The position numbers and the translations under genes were made by a program. DNA of 64,000 bases from Synchiropus splendidus (Eukaryota > Chordata > Actinopteri > Syngnathiformes > Callionymidae), in contig NW_026527059.1 in NCBI RefSeq assembly GCF_027744825.2, positions 496,001 through 560,000 of the forward strand. The letters run 5' to 3'. Under the pieces are notes generated by a model that saw only the letters and a program-made list of their open reading frames with translations, was not told the origin of the DNA and did not search any database. Positions 38,617 through 51,024 of this stretch are shown here, in pieces (the first letter of the stretch is position 1; every line of letters starts with the position of its first letter).

Positions 38617-41600
38617 GTGTTGATAACTTTCGAAAAACACTTCAGAGAGCTTAGATTTGATGTGCACCTACTAGAAAGACCCTTTCTGCTATAGTGGGAG
38701 GTTAAAATTTCATGTTCTGAAGCTTCCCTGAAAAGTTATGGCACAATGCGTAAAAACGCTTTTCAGCCTGAGATAAGGTGGGTTTCGGAACGCCAAACAT
38801 AAAAGTGTTGATAACTTTGGAAAAACACTTCAGACAGTTTAGATTTGATGTGCAACTACTAGAAAAACCCTTTCTGCTATAGTGGGAGGTTAAAATTTCA
38901 TGTTCTGAAGCTTTCCTGAAAAGTTATGGCACAATGCACAAAAACGCTTTTCAGCCTGAGATAAGGTGGGTTTCGGAACGCCAAACATAAAAGTGTTGAT
39001 AACTTTTGAAAAACACTTCAGACAGCTTAGATTTGATGTGCAACTACTAGAAAGACTCTTTCTGCTATAGTGGGAGGTTAAAATTTCATGTTCTGAAGCT
39101 TCCCTGAAAAGTTATGGCACAATGCACAAAAACGCTTTTCAGCCTGAGATAAGGTGGGTTTCGGAACGCCAAACATAAAAGTGTAGATAACTTTGGAAAA
39201 ACACTTCAGACAGTTTAGATTTGATGTGCAACTACTAGAAAGACCCTTTCTGCTATAGTGGGAGGTTAAAATTTCATGTTCTGAAGCTTTCCTGAAAAGT
39301 TATGGCACAATGCACAAAAACGCTTTTCAGCCTGAGATAAGGTGGGTTTCGGAACGCCAAACATAAAAGTGTTGATAACTTTGGAAAAACACTTCAGACA
39401 GTGTAGATTTGATGTGCAACTACTAGAAAGACCCTTTCTGCTATAGTGGGAGGTTAAAATTTCATGTTCTGAAGCTTTCCTGAAAAGTTATGGCACAATG
39501 CACAAAAACGCTTTTCAGCCTGAGATAAGGTGGGTTTCGGAACGCCAAACATAAAAGTGTTGATAACTTTCGAAAAACACTTCAGAGAGCTTAGATTTGA
39601 TGTGCACCTACTAGAAAGACCCTTTCTGCTATAGTGGGAGGTTAAAATTTCATGTTCTGAAGCTTCCCTGAAAAGTTATGGCACAATGCGTAAAAACGCT
39701 TTTCAGCCTGAGATAAGGTGGGTTTCGGAACGCCAAACATAAAAGTGTTGATAACTTTGGAAAAACACTTCAGACAGTTTAGATTTGATGTGCAACTACT
39801 AGAAAGACCCTTTCTGCTATAGTGGGAGGTTAAAATTTCATGTTCTGAAGCTTTCCTGAAAAGTTATGGCACAATGCACAAAAACGCTTTTCAGCCTGAG
39901 ATAAGGTGGGTTTCGGAACGCCAAACATAAAAGTGTTGATAACTTTGGAAAAACACTTCAGACAGCTTAGATTTGATGTGCAACTACTAGAAAGACCCTT
40001 TCTGCTATAGTGGGAGGTTAAAATTTCATGTTCTGAAGCTTCCCTGAAAAGTTATGGCACAATGCACAAAAACGCTTTTCAGCCTGAGATAAGGTGGGTT
40101 TCGGAACGCCAAACATAAAAGTGTTGATAACTTTCGAAAAACACTTCAGACAGCTTAGATTTGATGTGCACCTACTAGAAAGACCCTTTCTGCTATAGTG
40201 GGAGGTTAAAATTTCATGTTCTGAAGCTTCCCTGAAAAGTTATGGCACAATGCGTAAAAACGCTTTTCAGCCTGAGATAAGGTGGGTTTCGGAACGCCAA
40301 ACATAAAAGTGTTGATAACTTTGGAAAAACACTTCAGGCAGTTTAGATTTGATGTGCAACTACTAGAAAGACCCTTTCTGCTATAGTGGGAGGTTAAAAT
40401 TTCATGTTCTGAAGCTTCCCTGAAAAGTTATGGCACAATGCACAAAAACGCTTTTCAGCCTGAGATAAGGTGGGTTTCGGAACGCCAAACATAAAAGTGT
40501 TGATAACTTTGGAAAAACACTTCAGACAGTTTAGATTTGATGTGCAACTACTAGAAAGACACTTTCTGCTATAGTGGGAGGTTAAAATTTCATGTTCTGA
40601 AGCTTTCCTGAAAAGTTATGGCACAATGCACAAAAACGCTTTTCAGCCTGAGATAAGGTGGGTTTCGGAACGCCAAACATAAAAGTGTTGATAACTTTCG
40701 AAAAACACTTCAGAGAGCTTAGATTTGATGTGCACCTACTAGAAAGACCCTTTCTGCTATAGTGGGAGGTTAAAATTTCATGTTCTGAAGCTTCCCTGAA
40801 AAGTTATGGCACAATGCGTAAAAACGCTTTTCAGCCTGAGATAAGGTGGGTTTCGGAACGCCAAACATAAAAGTGTTGATAACTTTTGAAAAACACTTCA
40901 GACAGCTTAGATTTGATGTGCAACTACGAGAAAGACCCTTTCTGCTATAGTGGGAGGTTAAAATTTCATGTTCTGAAGCTTCCCTGAAAAGTTATGGCAC
41001 AATGCACAAAAACGCTTTTCAGCCTGAGATAAGGTGGGTTTCGGAACGCCAAACATAAAAGTGTTGATAACTTTGGAAAAACACTTCAGACAGTTTAGAT
41101 TTGATGTGCAACTACTAGAAAGACCCTTTCTGCTATAGTGGGAGATTAAAATTTAATGTTCTGAAGCTTCCCTGAAAAGTTATGGCACAATGCACAAAAA
41201 CGCTTTTCAGCCTGAGATAAGGTGGGTTTCGGAACGCCAAACATAAAAGTGTTAATAACTTTGGAAAAACACTTCAGACAGTTTAGATTTGATGTGCAAC
41301 TACTAGAAAGACCCTTTCTGCTATAGTGGGAGGTTAAAATTTCATGTTCTATAGCTTCCCTGAAAAGTTATGGCACAATGCACAAAAACGCTTTTCAGCC
41401 TGAGATAAGGTGGGTTTCGGAACGCCAAACATAAAAGTGTTGATAACTTTCGAAAAACACTTCAGAGAGCTGAGATTTGATGTGCACCTACTTAAAAGAC
41501 CCTTTCTGCTATAGTGGGAGGTTAAAATTTCATGTTCTGAAGCTTCCCTGAAAAGTTATGGCACAATGCGTAAAAACGCTTTTCAGCCTGAGATAAGGTG

Positions 41601-42188
41601 GGTTTCGGAACGCCAAACATAAAAGTGTTGATAACTTTCGAAAAACACTTCAGACAGCTTAGATTTGATGTGCACCTACTAGAAAGACCCTTTCTGCTAT
41701 AGTGGGAGGTTAAAATTTCATGTTCTGAAGCTTCCCTGAAAAGTTATGGCACAATGCGTAAAAACGCTTTTCAGCCTGAGATAAGGTGGGTTTCGGAACG
41801 CCAAACATAAAAGTGTTGATAACTTTGGAAAAACACTTCAGACAGTTTAGATTTGATGTGCAACTACTAGAAAGACCCTTTCTGCTATAGTGGGAGGTTA
41901 AAATTTCATGTTCTGAAGCTTTCCTGAAAAGTTATGGCACAATGCACAAAAACGCTTTTCAGCCTGAGATAAGGTGGGTTTCGGAACGCCAAACATAAAA
42001 GTGTTGATAACTTTTGAAAAACACTTCAGACAGCTTTGATTTGATGTGCAACTACTAGAAAGACCCTTTCTGCTATAGTGGGAGGTTAAAATTTCATGTT
42101 CTGAAGCTTCCCTGAAAAGTTATGGCACAATGCACAAAAACGCTTTTCAGCCTGAGATAAGGTGGGTTTCGGAACGCCAAACATAAAA
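38617..42188. repeat. Satellite; contains a distant copy of the 27.9-30.2 kb block
   Basis: Order C D E D' Dg C D E' C' G H C E A B C C' D E. From 39181 to about 41340, slots match 27901 to about 30060 at an offset of 11,280 bp (60 monomers). TATGACAC is absent in this copy, so the D slot is ordinary. Private changes cluster near the end: CTACGAGAAA near 40925, GGAGATTAAAATTTAATG near 41145, CTATAGCTT near 41349, and CTTAAAAG near 41492. Confidence 0.86.
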
Positions 42189-45100
42189 GTGTTAATAACT
42201 TTGGAAAAACACTTCAGACAGTTTAGATTTGATGTGCAACTACTAGAAAGACCCTTTCTGCTATAGTGGGAGGTTAAAATTTCATGTTCTGAAGCTTCCC
42301 TGAAAAGTTATGGCACAATGCACAAAAACGCTTTTCAGCCTGAGATAAGGTGGGTTTCGGAACGCCAAACATAAAAGTGTTGATAACTTTGGAAAAACAC
42401 TTCAGAGAGCTTAGATTTGATGTGCACCTACTAGAAAGACCCTTTCTGCTATAGTGGGAGGTTAAAATTTCATGTTCTGAAGCTTCCCTGAAAAGTTATG
42501 GCACAATGCGTAAAAACGCTTTTCAGCCTGAGATAAGGTGGGTTTCGGAACGCCAAACATAAAAGTGTTGATAACTTTGGAAAAACACTTCAGACAGTTT
42601 AGATTTGATGTGCAACTACTAGAAAGACCCTTTCTGCTATAGTGGGAGGTTAAAATTTCATGTTCTGAAGCTTTCCTGAAAAGTTATGGCACAATGCACA
42701 AAAACGCTTTTCAGCCTGAGATAAGGTGGGTTTCGGAACGCCAAACATAAAAGTGTTGATAACTTTTGAAAAACACTTCAGAGAGCTTAGATTTGATGTG
42801 CAACTACTAGAAAGACCCTTTCTGCTATAGTGGGAGGTTAAAATTTCATGTTCTGAAGCTTCCCTGAAAAGTTATGGCACAATGCACAAAAACGCTTTTC
42901 AGCCTGAGATAAGGTGGGTTTCGGAACGCCAAACATAAAAGTGTTGATAACTTTGGAAAAACACTTCAGACAGTTTAGATTTGATGTGCAACTACTAGAA
43001 AGACCCTTTCTGCTATAGTGGGAGGTTAAAATTTCATGTTCTGAAGCTTTCCTGAAAAGTTATGGCACAATGCACAAAAACGCTTTTCAGCCTGAGATAA
43101 GGTGGGTTTCGGAACGCCAAACATAAAAGTGTTGATAACTTTGGAAAAACACTTCAGACAGTTTAGATTTGATGTGCAACTACTAGAAAGACACTTTCTG
43201 CTATAGTGGGAGGTTAAAATTTCATGTTCTGAAGCTTTCCTGAAAAGTTATGGCACAATGCACAAAAACGCTTTTCAGCCTGAGATAAGGTGGGTTTCGG
43301 AACGCCAAACATAAAAGTGTTGATAACTTTCGAAAAACACTTCAGAGAGCTTAGATTTGATGTGCACCTACTAGAAAGACCCTTTCTGCTATAGTGGGAG
43401 GTTAAAATTTCATGTTCTGAAGCTTCCCTGAAAAGTTATGGCACAATGCGTAAAAACGCTTTTCAGCCTGAGATAAGGTGGGTTTCGGAACGCCAAACAT
43501 AAAAGTGTTGATAACTTTGGAAAAACACTTCAGACAGTTTAGATTTGATGTGCAACTACTAGAAAGACCCTTTCTGCTATAGTGGGAGGTTAAAATTTCA
43601 TGTTCTGAAGCTTTCCTGAAAAGTTATGGCACAATGCACAAAAACGCTTTTCAGCCTGAGATAAGGTGGGTTTCGGAACGCCAAACATAAAAGTGTTGAT
43701 AACTTTCGAAAAACACTTCAGAGAGCTTAGATTTGATGTGCACCTACTAGAAAGACCCTTTCTGCTATAGTGGGAGGTTAAAATTTCATGTTCTGAAGCT
43801 TCCCTGAAAAGTTATGGCACAATGCACAAAAACGCTTTTCAGCCTGAGATAAGGTGGGTTTCGGAACGCCAAACATAAAAGTGTTGATAACTTTCGAAAA
43901 ACACTTCAGACAGCTTAGATTTGATGTGCACCTACTAGAAAGACCCTTTCTGCTATAGTGGGGGGTTAAAATTTCATGTTCTGAAGCTTCCCTGAAAAGT
44001 TATGGCACAATGCGTAAAAACGCTTTTCAGCCTGAGATAAGGTGGGTTTCGGAACGCCAAACATAAAAGTGTTGATAACTTTGGAAAAACACTTCAGACA
44101 GTTTAGATTTGATGTGCAACTACTAGAAAGACCCTTTCTGCTATAGTGGGAGGTTAAAATTTCATGTTCTGAAGCTTTCCTGAAAAGTTATGGCACAATG
44201 CACAAAAACGCTTTTCAGCCTGAGATAAGGTGGGTTTCGGAACGCCAAACATAAAAGTGTTGATAACTTTTGAAAAACACTTCAGACAGCTTAGATTTGA
44301 TGTGCAACTACTAGAAAGACCCTTTCTGCTATAGTGGGAGGTTAAAATTTCATGTTCTGAAGCTTCCCTGAAAAGTTATGGCACAATGCACAAAAACGCT
44401 TTTCAGCCTGAGATAAGGTGGGTTTCGGAACGCCAAACATAAAAGTGTTGATAACTTTGGAAAAACACTTCAGACAGTTTAGATTTGATGTGCAACTACT
44501 AGAAAGACCCTTTCTGCTATAGTGGGAGGTTAAAATTTCATGTTCTGAAGCTTCCCTGAAAAGTTATGGCACAATGCACAAAAACGCTTTTCAGCCTGAG
44601 ATAAGGTGGGTTTCGGAACGCCAAACATAAAAGTGTTAATAACTTTGGAAAAACACTTCAGACAGTTTAGATTTGATGTGCAACTACTAGAAAGACCCTT
44701 TCTGCTATAGTGGGAGGTTAAAATTTCATGTTCTGAAGCTTCCCTGAAAAGTTATGGCACAATGCACAAAAACGCTTTTCAGCCTGAGATAAGGTGGGTT
44801 TCGGAACGCCAAACATAAAAGTGTTGATAACTTTGGAAAAACACTTCAGAGAGCTAAGATTTGATGTGCACCTACTAGAAAGACCCTTTCTGCTATAGTG
44901 GGAGGTTAAAATTTCATGTTCTGAAGCTTCCCTGAAAAGTTATGGCACAATGCGTAAAAACGCTTTTCAGCCTGAGATAAGGTGGGTTTCGGAACGCCAA
45001 ACATAAAAGTGTTGATAACTTTGGAAAAACACTTCAGACAGTTTAGATTTGATGTGCAACTACTAGAAAGACCCTTTCTGCTATAGTGGGAGGTTAAAAT

Positions 45101-47076
45101 TTCATGTTCTGAAGCTTCCCTGAAAAGTTATGGCACAATGCACAAAAACGCTTTTCAGCCTGAGATAAGGTGGGTTTCGGAACGCCAAACATAAAAGTGT
45201 TGATAACTTTGGAAAAACACTTCAGACAGTTTAGATTTGATGTGCAACTACTAGAAAGACCCTTTCTGCTATAGTGGGAGGTTAAAATTTCATGTTCTGA
45301 AGCTTTCCTGAAAAGTTATGGCACAATGCAAAAAAACGCTTTTCAGCCTGAGATAAGGTGGGTTTCGGAACGCCAAACATAAAAGTGTTGATAACTTTGG
45401 AAAAACACTTCAGACAGTTTAGATTTGATGTGCAACTACTAGAAAGACACTTTCTGCTATAGTGGGAGGTTAAAATTTCATGTTCTGAAGCTTTCCTGAA
45501 AAGTTATGGCACAATGCACAAAAACGCTTTTCAGCCTGAGATAAGGTGGGTTTCGGAACGCCAAACATAAAAGTGTTGATAACTTTCGAAAAACACTTCA
45601 GAGAGCTTAGATTTGATGTGCACCTACTAGAAAGACCCTTTCTGCTATAGTGGGAGGTTAAAATTTCATGTTCTGAAGCTTCCCTGAAAAGTTATGGCAC
45701 AATGCGTAAAAACGCTTTTCAGCCTGAGATAAGGTGGGTTTCGGAACGCCAAACATAAAAGTGTTGATAACTTTGGAAAAACACTTCAGACAGTTTAGAT
45801 TTGATGTGCAACTACTAGAAAGACCCTTTCTGCTATAGTGGGAGGTTAAAATTTCATGTTCTGAAGCTTTCCTGAAAAGTTATGGCACAATGCACAAAAA
45901 CGCTTTTCAGCCTGAGATAAGGTGGGTTTCGGAACGCCAAACATAAAAGTGTTGATAACTTTCGAAAAACACTTCAGAGAGCTTAGATTTGATGTGCCCC
46001 TACTAGAAAGACCCTTTCTGCTATAGTGGGAGGTTAAAATTTCATGTTCTGAAGCTTCCCTGAAAAGTTATGGCACAATGCACAAAAACGCTTTTCAGCC
46101 TGAGATAAGGTGGGTTTCGGAACGCCAAACATAAAAGTGTTGATAACTTTTGAAAAACACTTCAGACAGCTTAGATTTGATGTGCAACTACTAGAAAGAC
46201 CCTTTCTGCTATAGTGGGAGGTTAAAATTTTATGTTCTGAAGCTTCCCTGAAAAGTTATGGCACAATGCACAAAGACGCTTTTCAGCCTGAGATAAGGTG
46301 GGTTTCGGAACGCCAAACATAAAAGTGTTGATAACTTTGGAAAAACACTTCAGACAGTTTAGATTTGATGTGCAACTACTAGAAAGACCCTTTCTGCTAT
46401 AGTGGGAGGTTAAAATTTCATGTTCTGAAGCTTCCCTGAAAAGTTATGGCACAATGCGTAAAAACGCTTTTCAGCCTGAGATAAGGTGGGTTTCGGAACG
46501 CCAAACATAAAAGTGTAGATAACTTTGGAAAAACACTTCAGACAGTTTAGATTTGATGTGCAACTACTAGAAAGACCCTTTCTGCTATAGTGGGAGGTTA
46601 AAATTTCATGTTCTGAAGCTTTCCTGAAAAGTTATGGCACAATGCACAAAAACGCTTTTCAGCCTGAGATAAGGTGGGTTTCGGAACGCCAAACATAAAA
46701 GTGTTGATAACTTTTGAAAAACACTTCAGACAGCTTAGATTTGATGTGCAACTACTAGAAAGACCCTTTCTGCTATAATGGGAGGTTAAAATTTCATGTT
46801 CTGAAGCTTCCCTGAAAAGTTATGGCACAATGCACAAAAACGCTTTTCAGCCTGAGATAAGGTGGGTTTCGGAACGCCAAACATAAAAGTGTTGATAACT
46901 TTGGAAAAACACTTCAGACAGTTTAGATTTGATGTGCAACTACTAGAAAGACCCTTTCTGCTATAGTGGGAGGTTAAAATTTCATGTTCTGAAGCTTCCC
47001 TGAAAAGTTATGGCACAATGCACAAAAACGCTTTTCAGCCTGAGATAAGGTGGGTTTCGGAACGCCAAACATAAAA
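42189..47076. repeat. Two successive 13-monomer (2444 bp) units anchored on B monomers
   Basis: B monomers (TTAAT) start at 42189, 44633 and 47077, each 2444 bp apart. Unit 1: B X D E D H C D C C' D E A. Unit 2: B X A D H C D C E A* D' E A. The units share a core but are not fully collinear: one slot is lost and another gained. Markers are TGGGGGGTT at 43961 and TGTGCCCCTAC at 45993. Confidence 0.78.
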
Positions 47077-50000
47077 GTGTTAATAACTTTGGAAAAACAC
47101 TTCAGACAGTTTAGATTTGATGTGCAACTACTAGAAAGACCCTTTCTGCTATAGTGGGAGGTTAAAATTTCATGTTCTGAAGCTTCCCTGAAAAGTTATG
47201 GCACAATGCACAAAAACGCTTTTCAGCCTGAGATAAGGTGGGTTTCGGAACGCCAAACATAAAAGTGTTGATAACTTTGGAAAAACACTTCAGAGAGCTT
47301 AGATTTGATGTGCACCTACTAGAAAGACCCTTTCTGCTATAGTGGGAGGTTAAAATTTCATGTTCTGAAGCTTCCCTGAAAAGTTATGGCACAATGCGTA
47401 AAAACGCTTTTCAGCCTGAGATAAGGTGGGTTTCGGAACGCCAAACATAAAAGTGTTGATAACTTTGGAAAAACACTTCAGACAGTTTAGATTTGATGTG
47501 CAACTACTAGAAAGACCCTTTCTGCAATAGTGGGAGGTTAAAATTTCATGTTCTGAAGCTTTCCTGAAAAGTTATGGCACAATGCACAAAAACGCTTTTC
47601 AGCCTGAGATAAGGTGGGTTTCGGAACGCCAAACATAAAAGTGTTGATAACTTTTGAAAAACACTTCAGACAGCTTAGATTTGATGTGCAACTACTAGAA
47701 AGACCCTTTCTGCTATAGTGGGAGGTTAAAATTTCATGTTCTGAAGCTTCCCTGAAAAGTTATGGCACAATGCACAAAAACGCTTTTCAGCCTGAGATAA
47801 GGTGGGTTTCGGAACGCCAAACATAAAAGTGTTGATAACTTTGGAAAAACACTTCAGACAGTTTAGATTTGATGTGCAACTACTAGAAAGACCCTTTCTG
47901 CTATAGTGGGAGGTTAAAATTTCATGTTCTGAAGCTTTCCTGAAAAGTTATGGCACAATGCACAAAAACGCTTTTCAGCCTGAGATAAGGTGGGTTTCGG
48001 AACGCCAAACATAAAAGTGTTGATAACTTTGGAAAAACACTTCAGACAGTTTAGATTTGATGTGCAACTACTAGAAAGACACTTTCTGCTATAGTGGGAG
48101 GTTAAAATTTCATGTTCTGAAGCTTTCCTGAAAAGTTATGGCACAATGCACAAAAACGCTTTTCAGCCTGAGATAAGGTGGGTTTCGGAACGCCAAACAT
48201 AAAAGTGTTGATAACTTTCGAAAAACACTTCAGAGAGCTTAGATTTGATGTGCACCTACTAGAAAGACCCTTTCTGCTATAGTGGGAGGTTAAAATTTCA
48301 TGTTCTGAAGCTTCCCTGAAAAGTTATGGCACAATGCGTAAAAACGCTTTTCAGCCTGAGATAAGGTGGGTTTCGGAACGCCAAACATAAAAGTGTTGAT
48401 AACTTTGGAAAAACACTTCAGACAGTTTAGATTTGATGTGCAACTACTAGAAAGACCCTTTCTGCTATAGTGGGAGGTTAAAATTTCATGTTCTGAAGCT
48501 TTCCTGAAAAGTTATGGCACAATGCACAAAAACGCTTTTCAGCCTGAGATAAGGTGGGTTTCGGAACGCCAAACATAAAAGTGTTGATAACTTTCGAAAA
48601 ACACTTCAGAGAGCTTAGATTTGATGTGCCCCTACTAGAAAGACCCTTTCTGCTATAGTGGGAGGTTAAAATTTCATGTTCTGAAGCTTCCCTGAAAAGT
48701 TATGGCACAATGCACAAAAACGCTTTTCAGCCTGAGATAAGGTGGGTTTCGGAACGCCAAACATAAAAGTGTTGATAACTTTTGAAAAACACTTCAGACA
48801 GCTTAGATTTGATGTGCAACTACTAGAAAGACCCTTTCTGCTATAGTGGGAGGTTAAAATTTCATGTTCTGAAGCTTCCCTGAAAAGTTATGGCACAATG
48901 CACAAAAACGCTTTTCAGCCTGAGATAAGGTGGGTTTCGGAACGCCAAACATAAAAGTGTTGATAACTTTTGAAAAACACTTCAGACAGCTTAGATTTGA
49001 TGTGCAACTACTAGAAAGACCCTTTCTGCTATAGTGGGAGGTTAAAATTTTATGTTCTGAAGCTTCCCTGAAAAGTTATGGCACAATGCACAAAAACGCT
49101 TTTCAGCCTGAGATAAGGTGGGTTTCGGAACGCCAAACATAAAAGTGTTGATAACTTTGGAAAAACACTTCAGACAGTTTAGATTTGATGTGCAACTACT
49201 AGAAAGACCCTTTCTGCTATAGTGGGAGGTTAAAATTTCATGTTCTGAAGCTTTCCTGAAAAGTTATGGCACAATGCACAAAAACGCTTTTCAGCCTGAG
49301 ATAAGGTGGGTTTCGGAACGCCAAACATAAAAGTGTTGATAACTTTCGAAAAACACTTCAGAGAGCTTAGATTTGATGTGCACCTACTAGAAAGACCCTT
49401 TCTGCTATAGTGGGAGGTTAAAATTTCATGTTCTGAAGCTTCCCTGAAAAGTTATGGCACAATGCGTAAAAACGCTTTTCAGCCTGAGATAAGGTGGGTT
49501 TCGGAACGCCAAACATAAAAGTGTTGATAACTTTGGAAAAACACTTCAGACAGTTTAGATTTGATGTGCAACTACTAGAAAGACCCTTTCTGCTATAGTG
49601 GGAGGTTAAAATTTCATGTTCTGAAGCTTTCCTGAAAAGTTATGGCACAATGCACAAAAACGCTTTTCAGCCTGAGATAAGGTGGGTTTCGGAACGCCAA
49701 ACATAAAAGTGTTGATAACTTTCGAAAAACACTTCAGAGAGCTTAGATTTGATGTGCACCTACTAGAAAGACCCTTTCTGCTATAGTGGGAGGTTAAAAT
49801 TTCATGTTCTGAAGCTTCCCTGAAAAGTTATGGCACAATGCACAAAAACGCTTTTCAGCCTGAGATAAGGTGGGTTTCGGAACGCCAAACATAAAAGTGT
49901 TGATAACTTTCGAAAAACACTTCAGAGAGCTTAGATTTGATGTGCACCTACTAGAAAGACCCTTTCTGCTATAGTGGGAGGTTAAAATTTCATGTTCTGA

Positions 50001-51024
50001 AGCTTCCCTGAAAAGTTATGGCACAATGCGTAAAAACGCTTTTCAGCCTGAGATAAGGTGGGTTTCGGAACGCCAAACATAAAAGTGTTGATAACTTTGG
50101 AAAAACACTTCAGACAGTTTAGATTTGATGTGCAACTACTAGAAAGACCCTTTCTGCTATAGTGGGAGGTTAAAATTTCATGTTCTGAAGCTTTCCTGAA
50201 AAGTTATGGCACAATGCACAAAAACGCTTTTCAGCCTGAGATAAGGTGGGTTTCGGAACGCCAAACATAAAAGTGTTCATAACTTTTGAAAAACACTTCA
50301 GACAGCTTAGATTTGATGTGCAACTACTAGAAAGACCCTTTCTGCTATAGTGGGAGGTTAAAATTTCATGTTCTGAAGCTTCCCTGAAAAGTTATGGCAC
50401 AATGTACAAAAACGCTTTTCAGCCTGAGATAAGGTGGGTTTCGGAACGCCAAACATAAAAGTGTTGATAACTTTCGAAAAACACTTCAGACAGCTTAGAT
50501 TTGATGTGCACCTACTAGAAAGACCCTTTCTGCTATAGTGGGGGGTTAAAATTTCATGTTCTGAAGCTTCCCTGAAAAGTTATGGCACAATGCACAAAAA
50601 CGCTTTTCAGCCTGAGATAAGGTGGGTTTCGGAACGCCAAACATAAAAGTGTTGATAACTTTGGAAAAACACTTCAGACAGTTTAGATTTGATGTGCAAC
50701 TACTAGAAAGACCCTTTCTGCTATAGTGGGAGGTTAAAATTTCATGTTCTGAAGCTTTCCTGAAAAGTTATGGCACAATGCACAAAAACGCTTTTCAGCC
50801 TGAGATAAGGTGGGTTTCGGAACGCCAAACATAAAAGTGTTGATAACTTTTGAAAAACACTTCAGACAGCTTAGATTTGATGTGCAACTACTAGAAAGAC
50901 CCTTTCTGCTATAGTGGGAGGTTAAAATTTCATGTTCTGAAGCTTCCCTGAAAAGTTATGGCACAATGCACAAAAACGCTTTTCAGCCTGAGATAAGGTG
51001 GGTTTCGGAACGCCAAACTTAAAA
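47077..51024. repeat. Satellite, 21 monomers between HOR blocks
   Basis: Order B X D E D H C D C E E D C D C C D E C' D E, with TGTGCCCCTAC at 48625, TTTTATG near 49049, GTTCAT at 50275, and TGGGGGGTT at 50541. The X-D-E-D-H-C-D-C run here is also the core of the blocks starting at 51213 and 54973. The last monomer ends in AACTTAAAAG (near 51016), a change shared with the monomer ending at 54784. Confidence 0.85.
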
